Positions 1-6,653 of a DNA stretch of 26,432 nt are shown here, piece after piece. The stretch's first letter is position 1; every line of letters begins with the position of its first letter. Source of the stretch: ASMP01 sp035282925 (GTDB taxonomy: Archaea; Nanobdellota; Nanobdellia; Pacearchaeales; GW2011-AR1); NCBI GenBank assembly GCA_035282925.1, contig DATEUW010000004.1:1-26432 (forward strand), given 5' to 3'. The translations under genes and the position numbers were made by a program. The notes beneath the pieces were generated by a model that ran no database searches, was not told where the DNA came from, and was given only the letters and a program-made list of their open reading frames with translations.

Positions 1-30
1 TTGTTTCAGATACAAGGAAGTTCAGAGGAT

Positions 31-1755
31 CTAGCCATATCTCCAGCTTCTCTTTTGTGCCTTGAAATCCTTTTTTACGTCTTCAAGGGTTGATGCATCG
101 CTGGGAGACTTGTCCTGGCGAAGGGCTGTAAACCTTGGGAACCTGAGGGCAAAGCCAGAGCTGTAATTCGGAGAGTGCTGAATCTCCTGGTAAGTAACAG
201 AGATGACGATTTTTGGTTTTATTTTTACTGATTTTCCAGTTTCTTCTATGAAATAAGGCTTTAGTTTTTCCGTTAGTTCGTTGAAGGAAATTCCTATCTT
301 TGATTCTTCTGTGGATTTTTCCTTTATTCCTGTTCCCATTTTTCCTATTTCCAAGAACTTCCCTGTGGAATCATCGCGGCAGGAAAGAATAAAGCTCGAG
401 AGCCATCCATGTCTTTTTCCTGTTCCGTATTCTCCTCCCGTTATTACCAAATCCAAATCTCTTGCTTCTGGCTTGACCTTCAGCATGTGACCGACCCTGC
501 TCCCTGGCTGATATTCTTTTTTCAGATTCTTGAACATGACGCCTTCCTGATTGTCTCTTAAGGCCTTTTTATAAAATTCCTGGGCCTTTTTTTCATCAGA
601 CGTGATTATCTGCTTCGCATGAATTATCTTATAGGGATGATTGCCCACTATTTTCTCTATCAGGGCTGTTCTTTTTTCAAACGGCTCATTCAGGAGAGAT
701 TTTCCTTCATAATAAAGAATGTCAAACACATTGATTTCTATAGGAAGCTCTTCCTGCAATTTTTCTATGTCGTATTTTCTCCTGATTCTCTGGCTTATTT
801 CCTGGAAAGGCCTGTATTCCTTGGTTTTCCTGTCAAAGCCGACAGCCTCTGAATCAAGAATAAAAGAATCCCCTTTAACGTATTTTTTTATGTAATCAAT
901 AACTTCAGGAAATTGCTTCGTCACGTTTTCCAGCCTCCTCGTGAACAGAGTTATCTTGTCGCCTTTTTTATGGATCACAAGTCGAAAGCCATCGTATTTG
1001 TATTCAATTGCGCATGGTTTTCCGACAGCTTCAAATGCATCAGAAATATTTTCGGCTTTCTGGGCAAGCATGACTTTCACAGGCTTTCCGACCTGGAGGT
1101 GTATTTTTTCAAGCTCATCAATTTTTCCATCGCGAACAATGTCAAAAACAGCTGCGAGGTCGTTCGATTTGTCTATGGCATCCTGGATTTTTTTCACGCT
1201 GTCCTTATCAGAAGAAGAAAAAAATGCAGCAGCCATTGCGTCCCTGGCAGTGCTTTCCTTGACTCCTATCCTCAGGTCTGCAAGCAGAGTTCTTATGATA
1301 TAAAGAGCCTCGGCGGGAGTTGCAGAAGTCAGGAGCTCTGTTATGAGTGATATTTTTCTGCTTACTGTTCCTTTTCCTTCCAATTCTGGCAGTTTCCTTA
1401 AATTTTCAAGAACCTTTTCTGTTGTAAGAACATGCCTGTGCAAGGTTGCCTGCTTCCTCTTTGCAGTTAGCTTTTCTGCAACTTTCCCCAAATCACCGAT
1501 TTCTTTCCATTCTCGGACAACGGTTTTTTCATCAACTCCTGTGGCTTTCGAAATAGCCTTGATTGCAAGCTGGCTTGAAATCCCGATTTTTCTTTCATCA
1601 TATTCAGGATAAATGTCTCCCAACAACAGGTAAAGGACATCCCTGTCTTTTTCATCGAGATGTTTTAAGAATTTAGCCAATATTGCAATTTTTTCCAGTC
1701 TTTTTGTTGTGCTTCCGGCCCCATTATAAAATTCTGCAAGTTTTTTGTATTCCAT
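31..1755 (-). CDS. lig: ATP-dependent DNA ligase
   Basis: Seals nicks in duplex DNA during replication and repair through a lysyl-AMP intermediate. The 574-aa protein has the archaeal/eukaryotic layout: an alpha-helical DNA-binding N-terminal domain (about residues 1-220), an adenylation domain with motif I EYKYDGFR, where Lys253 is the expected nucleophile, and an OB-fold C-terminal domain with the motif VI-like region near FALRFPRFT. The length is normal for archaeal ligase I. The start codon lies one base after the stop of the small membrane-protein gene upstream, so the two are probably one transcript with ligase second. The stop lies 30 bases from the window edge. Family assignment is very secure. 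I see no PCNA-binding motif that I would defend. Confidence 0.97.
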   Translation of the reverse strand: MEYKKLAEFYNGAGSTTKRLEKIAILAKFLKHLDEKDRDVLYLLLGDIYPEYDERKIGISSQLAIKAISKATGVDEKTVVREWKEIGDLGKVAEKLTAKRKQATLHRHVLTTEKVLENLRKLPELEGKGTVSRKISLITELLTSATPAEALYIIRTLLADLRIGVKESTARDAMAAAFFSSSDKDSVKKIQDAIDKSNDLAAVFDIVRDGKIDELEKIHLQVGKPVKVMLAQKAENISDAFEAVGKPCAIEYKYDGFRLVIHKKGDKITLFTRRLENVTKQFPEVIDYIKKYVKGDSFILDSEAVGFDRKTKEYRPFQEISQRIRRKYDIEKLQEELPIEINVFDILYYEGKSLLNEPFEKRTALIEKIVGNHPYKIIHAKQIITSDEKKAQEFYKKALRDNQEGVMFKNLKKEYQPGSRVGHMLKVKPEARDLDLVITGGEYGTGKRHGWLSSFILSCRDDSTGKFLEIGKMGTGIKEKSTEESKIGISFNELTEKLKPYFIEETGKSVKIKPKIVISVTYQEIQHSPNYSSGFALRFPRFTALRQDKSPSDASTLEDVKKDFKAQKRSWRYG

Positions 1756-1756
1756 A

Positions 1757-1981
1757 TTACTTTCTTATTTGTTTAATCAAGTCGTAAATAGCAACTAACG
1801 TAAAAATAATTTGTAATATTATGAATATTATATCTTTTATATAAAAACTGTACGATGTTAAAGCCAAACCCCCCAGGATATAAATGATATCTCTCGCTTT
1901 TCTGTTCCTACTTTTTATTAAAATACCGATTATAATTAATATTAATCCGATAACTCCCAATGTATAGAAAACATTCACCAT
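1757..1981 (-). CDS. small three-helix membrane protein, unknown function
   Basis: Unrecognised 74-aa protein. Three hydrophobic stretches, at about residues 5-22, 33-47 and 50-67, are separated by short basic or polar turns, and the C-terminus is basic (LIKQIRK). This suggests a small integral membrane protein. It is first in an apparent two-gene transcript with DNA ligase, whose start codon follows after a single base. On the minus strand a TTAAAAATC box lies about 28 nt before the ATG, and a perfect 12-bp palindrome lies between box and start. Co-transcription with ligase does not by itself imply a repair role. Confidence 0.7.
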   Translation of the reverse strand: MVNVFYTLGVIGLILIIIGILIKSRNRKARDIIYILGGLALTSYSFYIKDIIFIILQIIFTLVAIYDLIKQIRK

Positions 1982-1984
1982 TTA

Positions 1985-1996
1985 ATTCTTAAGAAT
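1985..1996. promoter_or_regulatory. 12-bp palindrome just upstream of the small membrane protein start
   Basis: ATTCTTAAGAAT is a perfect palindrome lying 4-15 nt before the start codon at 1981. It sits between that codon and the TATA-like TTAAAAATC (about 2001-2009, read on the minus strand), where a repressor could block transcription of the membrane-protein/ligase pair. In A/T-rich DNA a chance palindrome of this size is possible. Confidence 0.25.
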
Positions 1997-2058
1997 CAGA
2001 GATTTTTAAGTTTGTCCATCACATAAATATTTTTATATTATCTTAAATTTAACAATCT

Positions 2059-2304
2059 ATGGGGCGGCGAATTGAATTCACACGTGAAGGAATTGAGCTA
2101 TTGGAAAGATTAGTGGTGGAAGGGTTTGTTGAAAATCCCATTACCATAAAGAAAGCTGCAAAAATATTGGGGTTAAATTTAAATCAAATTCTCCAAAAAA
2201 GTTTGAAGAGGTATACTGAAATTGACGAGGATCTCTTGAGGATTAGGATGGGAATGGGGCCCATATACCACCCTATAGAATACTACACTGGTAAATCTAG
2301 ATAA
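2059..2304 (+). CDS. small helix-turn-helix-like protein, unknown function
   Basis: Unrecognised 81-aa protein. Residues 27-52 (ITIKKAAKILGLNLNQILQKSLKRY region) read like a helix-turn-helix in which an 'AAKILGL' helix precedes a recognition-like helix. The N-terminal third is amphipathic and charged. The C-terminus (MGPIYHPIEYYTGKSR) is aromatic and may be disordered. The start is supported by a TTTATATT box at 2032-2039, about 27 nt before the ATG, giving a leaderless transcript. The gene converges on rpl15e with 3 nt between the stop codons. It could be a small DNA-binding protein; that is inference from one motif. Confidence 0.6.
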   Translation: MGRRIEFTREGIELLERLVVEGFVENPITIKKAAKILGLNLNQILQKSLKRYTEIDEDLLRIRMGMGPIYHPIEYYTGKSR

Positions 2305-2307
2305 TAA

Positions 2308-2820
2308 CTATTGCAGACCTCTTGACTTTTTGGCAGCACTTGTAAGACCGCGGAAAGCTCTTCCCCTGTTTCTGGGCTTTGTAATCCAGGAAATTGTAGA
2401 ATCATTTTTAATTTCAGGCCTTTCAGGATCAACGAGGATTACCTCATAAAAATAATAGATCCCGTCTTTTCCGATTAAGTATGAGTTCAGAACTTCAAGG
2501 TTTGAAAACTTGCGGGCAGCCCTCTGCTCTGCAATCCATTGGTAATTCATCTTTAGATTCTTTCTTGTGTGGAGCCTCTTGCCTCTTCGGCCTTTGTTGG
2601 GCCTTGGCCTCCTGTGGCCGCCGCGCATTAATCTCACACGGATAACAACAAACCCCTTCTTATCCTTATAACCAAGAGCCCTTGCCCTGTCTAACCTCAA
2701 TGGTTTTTCCACCTTTGTGAATACAGGAGAAGCTCTCCAGGAAATCATCCTCTCTCTCAGAACTTTTTTGTCTGGTTTTTTCCAGGCTTGCCTTAAATAA
2801 TGATAAAAACCCTTTGCCAT
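2308..2820 (-). CDS. rpl15e: ribosomal protein L15e
   Basis: Large-subunit ribosomal protein specific to archaea and eukaryotes. The start is the ATG at 2820, giving MAKGFYHYLRQAWKKP, the typical family N-terminus. An in-frame extension upstream to 3051 would cross the neighbouring divergent promoter and gene and is rejected. The 170-aa protein is very basic, with the family signatures RMISWRASP, RVRLMRGGHRRPRPNKGRRGK and ISWITKPRNRGRAFRGLTSA. It is somewhat shorter than the roughly 190 aa usual in archaea, with the loss in internal loops and the tail. Its upstream region is shared with the divergent zinc-finger/LAGLIDADG pair. Confidence 0.96.
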   Translation of the reverse strand: MAKGFYHYLRQAWKKPDKKVLRERMISWRASPVFTKVEKPLRLDRARALGYKDKKGFVVIRVRLMRGGHRRPRPNKGRRGKRLHTRKNLKMNYQWIAEQRAARKFSNLEVLNSYLIGKDGIYYFYEVILVDPERPEIKNDSTISWITKPRNRGRAFRGLTSAAKKSRGLQ

Positions 2821-2886
2821 GTTATTATATTTTATTGAGAAAAAGTTGGTTTTTAAAGATTGGGATGCTTTGAAATAAAATAAGGA

Positions 2887-2898
2887 AAAGTTTATATA
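2887..2898 (+). promoter_or_regulatory. TATA box of the zinc-finger/LAGLIDADG pair
   Basis: AAAAGTTTATATA lies about 26-37 nt before the ATG at 2924, the spacing seen at other leaderless genes in this window. Its 3' end overlaps the left arm of the inverted repeat at 2895-2923. Confidence 0.6.
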
Positions 2899-2923
2899 CC
2901 ATAGATACCCTACATATGGTATA
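2895..2923. repeat. 9-bp inverted repeat, candidate operator
   Basis: TATACCATA at 2895-2903 is matched by its exact reverse complement TATGGTATA at 2915-2923, with an 11-nt spacer. The half-site centres are 20 nt apart, about two helical turns. The left arm overlaps the TATA box and the right arm ends directly before the start codon of the zinc-finger gene. This geometry fits binding of a dimeric repressor that would block TBP and the transcription start. A role in autoregulation is inference. Confidence 0.5.
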
Positions 2924-3091
2924 ATGAAGAAGAAAAAATTTATTCTTAAGTGCTCTGATTGTAATAAAGAAATAATAGGTTTTTCGGAGCACCATGCTAA
3001 ACAAAATTTAATGATACACAAAAAAGCCTCTATAAGATGTGAAGAATTCAAGAAATTATTGAAGGAAAAGATAAGAAATGAAAATTCCTAG
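2924..3091 (+). CDS. small C2H2-type zinc-finger protein
   Basis: A 55-aa ORF beginning MKKKKFILKCSDCNKEI. Cys10-x2-Cys13 is followed by His23, His24 and His32 in the segment GFSEHHAKQNLMIH, resembling the one-finger CxxC...H...H proteins often seen in DPANN genomes. Residues 37-52 form a lysine-rich helix (RCEEFKKLLKEKIR). The start is supported by a well-spaced TATA box and by the inverted repeat ending at the ATG. The gene overlaps the LAGLIDADG gene by 14 nt in another frame, so translation is likely coupled. Probably a nucleic-acid-binding protein, possibly binding its own operator; that function is inferred. Confidence 0.7.
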   Translation: MKKKKFILKCSDCNKEIIGFSEHHAKQNLMIHKKASIRCEEFKKLLKEKIRNENS

Positions 3092-3740
3092 ATTAATTAC
3101 CCCAGAACTTGCAGAAGAAACAGGTTGGCACATTGGTGATGGAAGCATGAATTTTTATAATAATCAAGGAAAGTTACGTGGCATATATCAGCTAAGAGGG
3201 CATATAGAAGACGATAGAGCTCATTATCTTAAAAGGATAAAGCCTATTTTCAAATTGCTTTATGGAATAGATATTAGCTTGAGAGAAATGCCATCTACAC
3301 GTGTTTTTGGTTTTCAAGCATGGAATGATAAACTCGTTAAATTTAAGCAAAATCTAGGTTTGCCTCTTGGAAAGAAGTTTGATGTTTCAATTCCAGAAGT
3401 CTTCTTAAATAATAAAGACCTTATTAAATCAGTTATAAGAGGAATTTTTGATACAGACGGGGGAATTTATCTGGAGAAGAAAAATGGTAAACTTTATCCG
3501 AGAGTTGAGATACAAACCATTTCTTTTAATCTTTCTCAGCAATTATTGGATTTATTTTCTGAATTAGGATTTAGGGCGACAAGACATTCATGGCAGTCTA
3601 AAAAAGGGAACAGAAAAAGACTTTATTCTATAAGAATAAGTGGTATTGAAATGTTTGAAAAATTTATATCTGAGATTAAACCAAAAAACCCCAAACATTT
3701 GGATAAACATAGGGTTTTTTTGAATGCACAAACCTTATAA
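3078..3740 (+). CDS. LAGLIDADG homing-endonuclease-like protein
   Basis: A 220-aa protein with two LAGLIDADG-type motifs: residues 11-24 (LAEETGWHIGDGSM, acidic residue Asp21) and 115-128 (LIKSVIRGIFDTDG, Asp125/Asp127). Each is followed by an alternating beta-strand region, the two-repeat monomer layout that cuts or binds DNA as a pseudo-dimer. Both acidic positions are kept, so activity is possible. It is free-standing: no intein splice residues are present, and the only intron nearby is the 20-nt tRNA intron. It overlaps the zinc-finger gene upstream and ends 27 nt before tRNA-Ile. The DNA is visibly more A/T-rich than neighbouring housekeeping genes, suggesting acquisition. A domesticated regulator is an alternative. 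Confidence 0.85.
   Translation: MKIPRLITPELAEETGWHIGDGSMNFYNNQGKLRGIYQLRGHIEDDRAHYLKRIKPIFKLLYGIDISLREMPSTRVFGFQAWNDKLVKFKQNLGLPLGKKFDVSIPEVFLNNKDLIKSVIRGIFDTDGGIYLEKKNGKLYPRVEIQTISFNLSQQLLDLFSELGFRATRHSWQSKKGNRKRLYSIRISGIEMFEKFISEIKPKNPKHLDKHRVFLNAQTL
3683..3721 (+). terminator. nested hairpin followed by a T-run at the 3' end of the LAGLIDADG gene
   Basis: AAAAAACCC (3683-3691) pairs with GGGTTTTTT (3712-3720) and is followed by another T. Inside it CCAAA (3691-3695) can pair with TTTGG (3698-3702). The structure lies within the last codons, 28 nt before the tRNA-Ile TATA box. It may limit read-through into the tRNA. Archaeal terminators mostly need only the T-run, so the hairpin's role is uncertain. 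Confidence 0.4.
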
Positions 3741-3741
3741 A
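3734..3741 (+). promoter_or_regulatory. TATA box of tRNA-Ile
   Basis: CTTATAAATAATTT contains TTATAAAT about 30 nt before the first base of the tRNA at 3768. It overlaps the stop codon of the LAGLIDADG gene. Confidence 0.55.
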
Positions 3742-3767
3742 TAATTTAATTCTTTCAAATTTTGGAT

Positions 3768-3862
3768 GAGCCCGTAGCTCAGCCTGGTAAGAGCACTACT
3801 CTGATATAAGTAAGAAATTTTCAGCAAGGTAGGGGTCCTCGGTTCAAATCCGAGCGGGCTCA
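3768..3862 (+). tRNA. tRNA-Ile (anticodon GAT) with a 20-nt intron
   Basis: Acceptor stem GAGCCCG/CGGGCTC with discriminator A at 3862; D stem GCTC/GAGC; anticodon stem CTACT (3796-3800) with GGTAG (3828-3832); T arm CTCGG-TTCAAAT-CCGAG. The seven-base anticodon loop is recovered only if 3807-3826 are removed: CTGATA plus A, with anticodon GAT at 3803-3805. This is the canonical archaeal intron position 37/38. The gene is intact and lies 27 nt after the LAGLIDADG gene. Confidence 0.93.
3807..3826 (+). other. tRNA-Ile intron with bulge-helix-bulge splice site
   Basis: A 20-nt intron between tRNA positions 37 and 38. Exon CTGA (3801-3804) pairs with intron TCAG (3821-3824), forming the 4-bp central helix. 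The flanking 3-nt bulges TAT and CAA would be cut after their second bases, and the outer helix is the anticodon stem. This matches the substrate of the archaeal splicing endonuclease. The inner helix is weak (about two A-T pairs), so this is a relaxed motif. Confidence 0.85.
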
Positions 3863-3869
3863 TTCTTTT

Positions 3870-4550
3870 TTATTCTTTGGAATCCAGTTCCAAAGTCAAA
3901 ATTCCCTTAGAAAGATTGTAGTTCCTGATTGGGAGATTTATCGGAATAATCTTGTAGAAGACTTTTTTGTTTGCAAGGGCTTTTATTTCAATGCTGTTCT
4001 CCAGCTGTATTATGGATATGTCTTCCGGCGATTTGACTCCGGGCATTTTTATTTCATACACTACCTTGTTTGAAAATCTCCTTATGTCTGTTTTTGGCTC
4101 TGCCTTTGGAAGCCCTGCGAATTTCCCGGAATCAGGAACAGGAAGATTGATTTTTTCTGCCTTCCTTCTTATCTGATGCTCTTTTTCCCTGAGTTCAGGG
4201 ACATCGCCAAAACTCCTGACTTTTATCTCAGGAGGCTTATCCCCGGAAGTGCTTATGGAGATGCTTATTCCCCTGCTTTTCCTTGAGACCTTCTGCTCTT
4301 TACTCTGGTTCTCTTTCTCTTGATCAATGTCTTTCATCTGCTTATTCAGGTTTTTTAGGAGAGAATTAAACAAGGTGTTCAGTCCCATAGGAAGCTTTAT
4401 TTCTCCCGGCTCTACAAAATCATTCCTGCCTAAAAGCCCCCAGTCCCCCTCCTCAAACAAATCTTTTAAGGGTGCCTGACAGTAAGGGCAATAGTTATAA
4501 CTGTCTTCGATCTTTTCTCCGCAATTCCCGCATCTTTTTTTTCCGAACAT
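3870..4550 (-). CDS. zinc-ribbon protein with C-terminal Hsp20/alpha-crystallin-like domain
   Basis: A 226-aa protein. The N-terminal zinc ribbon has Cys7-x2-Cys10 and Cys21-x2-Cys24 (CGNC...CPYC). A charged, probably disordered linker follows (about residues 65-150, rich in Lys/Glu). The last roughly 70 residues (KVVYEIKMPGVKSPEDISI ... ILTLELDSKE) form the beta-strand pattern of an Hsp20/CS domain, including the 'MPGV' turn typical of small heat-shock proteins. The start is set at the ATG at 4550, because the longer frame would run into tRNA-Gly. Probably a chaperone or adaptor. The zinc ribbon fused to an Hsp20-like domain is unusual compared with simple Hsp20s. Confidence 0.75.
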   Translation of the reverse strand: MFGKKRCGNCGEKIEDSYNYCPYCQAPLKDLFEEGDWGLLGRNDFVEPGEIKLPMGLNTLFNSLLKNLNKQMKDIDQEKENQSKEQKVSRKSRGISISISTSGDKPPEIKVRSFGDVPELREKEHQIRRKAEKINLPVPDSGKFAGLPKAEPKTDIRRFSNKVVYEIKMPGVKSPEDISIIQLENSIEIKALANKKVFYKIIPINLPIRNYNLSKGILTLELDSKE

Positions 4551-4605
4551 AAGATAGTAAAATTTGCTTTTCTTTAAATAGTTTTCTGGGGTAGAAAATG
4601 ACAGA

Positions 4606-4676
4606 TGCGGCTTGCGGGAATCGGACCCGCGCAACGACCTTGGGAAGGTCGTGTCATACCACTAGACCAAAGCCGC
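4606..4676 (-). tRNA. tRNA-Gly (anticodon CCC)
   Basis: On the minus strand the acceptor stem GCGGCTT/AAGCCGC closes the cloverleaf, with discriminator A. The anticodon stem CGACC/GGTCG encloses the loop TTCCCAA, giving anticodon CCC. The T arm is GCGGG-TCCGATT-CCCGC. No intron. It is divergent from metG, and both can use the A/T box at 4701-4710. Confidence 0.95.
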
Positions 4677-4700
4677 TTTATATAATTTAATTGGTTAACT

Positions 4701-4710
4701 TTTTATATCT
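4701..4710. promoter_or_regulatory. A/T box shared by tRNA-Gly and metG
   Basis: TTTTATATCT lies about 27 nt before the metG ATG. Read on the other strand (AGATATAAAA) it lies about 30 nt before the tRNA-Gly 5' end. It is the only good TATA candidate in the 52-nt divergent gap, so it may serve both directions. Confidence 0.5.
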
Positions 4711-4728
4711 GTTTCTTGTTTAATTGAC

Positions 4729-6192
4729 ATGACTGCAAAAAACAAGTTTTATGTCACGACACCAATATACTACCCTAATGATATACCTCATGTGGGTCAT
4801 GCATATACAACAATAGCGGCAGATGTCTTGTCCAGATGGTACAGGCTCAAAGGTTATGATGTTTTCTTTCTTACAGGGACTGATGAACATGGTAAAAAGA
4901 TAGAAAATACGGCAAAAAAGCACAACAAAACACCAAAGGAATTTGTTGATTCTTTAATCCCAAAGTTTAAAGAAGCATGGAAAAAACTTAATTTGAATTA
5001 TGACAGATTCATAAGAACAACCGATAAGGACCACGAGAAAATTGTCCAGAAAGTCCTTCAGAGAGTTTTCGATAAAGGAGACATTTACAAAGGACATTAC
5101 GAGGGTTTTTATTGCACAGAATGCGAGGCATATTACACAGAAAAAGACCTTGTAAATGGAGAATGCCCAATACATAAGATAAAAATTGAAAAGCTTAAAG
5201 AGGAATCTTATTTTTTCAGGCTCAGCAAATACCAAAAACAACTGCTTGAATTTTATAAAAAGAATCCCGGATTCATTTCACCTTCCAATAGAAAACAGGA
5301 AATCATAAACAGAGTCCAAGAGGGCTTGAAAGATCTGTCCATCTCAAGAGAGAGCTTCAAATGGGGAATTCCTCTGCCCTTTGACAAAAAACATGTCTGC
5401 TATGTCTGGTTTGATGCTTTATTTAACTATTATTCTGCAACAAGACAGAAAGGAAAAGAAAAATTCTGGCCTGCGGATGTTCATTTGGTAGGGAAAGACA
5501 TTATATGGTTTCATACTGTCTACTGGCCAGCATTCCTTCTTTCTGCAGGAATTGAACTGCCCAAAAAGGTTTTTGCCCATGGGTGGTGGACTTTTGACAA
5601 AGAGAAAATTTCAAAATCAAAAGGGAAAATAATCAATATAGATGAACTAGTTGGAATTGCAGGCGCTGATTCTGCAAGATATTTCTTGCTTAGGAATATC
5701 CCTTTCGGTGAAGACGGAGATTTTTCTGAGGCAATTCTCCGGGAAAGGCATAATAACGAGCTTGCAAATAAACTTGGAAATCTTGTTTCAAGGGTAGGCG
5801 CTTTAGCAGAGAAATATGGAATTGATGAGAAAGTAGATTTTAGGAAAATTAATGTAGATGTGCATATTGAAAACGTTGTAAGAGACATTAGTCAACTGAT
5901 TGAAAATTATGAATTTGATAAAGCACTTAACTCTATATTTGCATATATTGATATGTTTAATCAATGGATACAGCAATGGAAATCTTGGGAAAATCGCGAA
6001 AAAGATCTCTATGAACTCGCTACAGGAATAAGATTAGTTGCAATTCTTCTTTGGCCATTTATTCCACAAACATCAGAGAAGATTGCAAAGCGGTTTGGAT
6101 TTAGAGTTGGTGTTGGGACATTAAAAGATTTAGAGAAACCTCTGAAGGCAGTAAAAATCAAGAAAGGCGAAATCCTGTTTAAAAAAATCTGA
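4729..6192 (+). CDS. metG: methionyl-tRNA synthetase, catalytic protein
   Basis: Attaches methionine to tRNA-Met. The 487-aa protein has the class I HIGH motif as HVGH (residues 21-24), a single zinc knuckle (Cys129, Cys132, Cys146, His149), a KMSKS motif in the form KISKS (293-297), and the helical anticodon-binding domain to the end. The single-knuckle insert and compact size resemble the short bacterial-type MetRS rather than the two-knuckle archaeal form, so an ancient transfer is possible. It lacks the C-terminal tRNA-binding OB domain, which is encoded separately and convergently two bases downstream. The start is supported by the A/T box 27 nt upstream. Confidence 0.96.
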   Translation: MTAKNKFYVTTPIYYPNDIPHVGHAYTTIAADVLSRWYRLKGYDVFFLTGTDEHGKKIENTAKKHNKTPKEFVDSLIPKFKEAWKKLNLNYDRFIRTTDKDHEKIVQKVLQRVFDKGDIYKGHYEGFYCTECEAYYTEKDLVNGECPIHKIKIEKLKEESYFFRLSKYQKQLLEFYKKNPGFISPSNRKQEIINRVQEGLKDLSISRESFKWGIPLPFDKKHVCYVWFDALFNYYSATRQKGKEKFWPADVHLVGKDIIWFHTVYWPAFLLSAGIELPKKVFAHGWWTFDKEKISKSKGKIINIDELVGIAGADSARYFLLRNIPFGEDGDFSEAILRERHNNELANKLGNLVSRVGALAEKYGIDEKVDFRKINVDVHIENVVRDISQLIENYEFDKALNSIFAYIDMFNQWIQQWKSWENREKDLYELATGIRLVAILLWPFIPQTSEKIAKRFGFRVGVGTLKDLEKPLKAVKIKKGEILFKKI

Positions 6193-6194
6193 GT

Positions 6195-6542
6195 TTATCT
6201 TATCCTGCTACCTTCTTCTATTTTTCCATCAGGCTGCAAAAGTGAAACTTGGGCATTTTCCCCTTCTCCGGAAACAGCCGCCAGAAGCATGCCCTGGCTT
6301 TCAACGCCCATTATTGTCCTTGGCTCAAGGTTTGTAAAAATAATGCAGGATTTGTTTTTCAGCTGCTCTTTTTTGTAATATGGCTTTATTCCCGCAACAA
6401 GGGTTCTTTTCCCGAGTTCTTTTCCCAAATCAATGGAAAGCTTGTAAAGCTTGTCAGCTCCTTCAACATCCTCTGCCTTGATAATTTTTGCAGCCCTTAA
6501 ATCAAGTTTTTGCCAGTCAGAGAATTTTATTGTTTCAGTCAT
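6195..6542 (-). CDS. stand-alone MetRS C-terminal-type tRNA-binding domain (Trbp111/MetRS-beta-like)
   Basis: A 115-aa OB-fold protein. The family features are DWQKLDLRAAKIIKAEDVEGADKLYKLSIDLG, RTLVAGIKPYY, NLEPRTIMGVESQGMLLAA and the terminal SRIR. These match the EMAP-II/Trbp111 domain that in many MetRSs forms the dimerising C-terminus and binds the outer corner of tRNA. Here it is a separate gene on the opposite strand, tail to tail with the MetRS catalytic gene. It probably acts in trans as a MetRS beta subunit, though a general tRNA-binding chaperone is possible. Separate beta subunits are known in archaea; the convergent arrangement is the odd part. Confidence 0.92.
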   Translation of the reverse strand: MTETIKFSDWQKLDLRAAKIIKAEDVEGADKLYKLSIDLGKELGKRTLVAGIKPYYKKEQLKNKSCIIFTNLEPRTIMGVESQGMLLAAVSGEGENAQVSLLQPDGKIEEGSRIR

Positions 6543-6653
6543 CTTATTCTTTGTTGATTTGATTGATTATGTTTTAATGTAGATAACTTAAGATTCATTA
6601 TTTTTAATCTTATCCTATTAACATTTTTTATTAAAACTCGGCGAAGCGCAAAA

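Noticed and set aside
2821..3051. In-frame N-terminal extension of the L15e reading frame
   Set aside because: It crosses the zinc-finger gene and its promoter on the other strand, and the family N-terminus MAKGFYHYL begins at 2820.
4551..4634. In-frame extension of the zinc-ribbon/Hsp20-like gene
   Set aside because: It overlaps the tRNA-Gly gene, and the natural start is the ATG just before the zinc ribbon.
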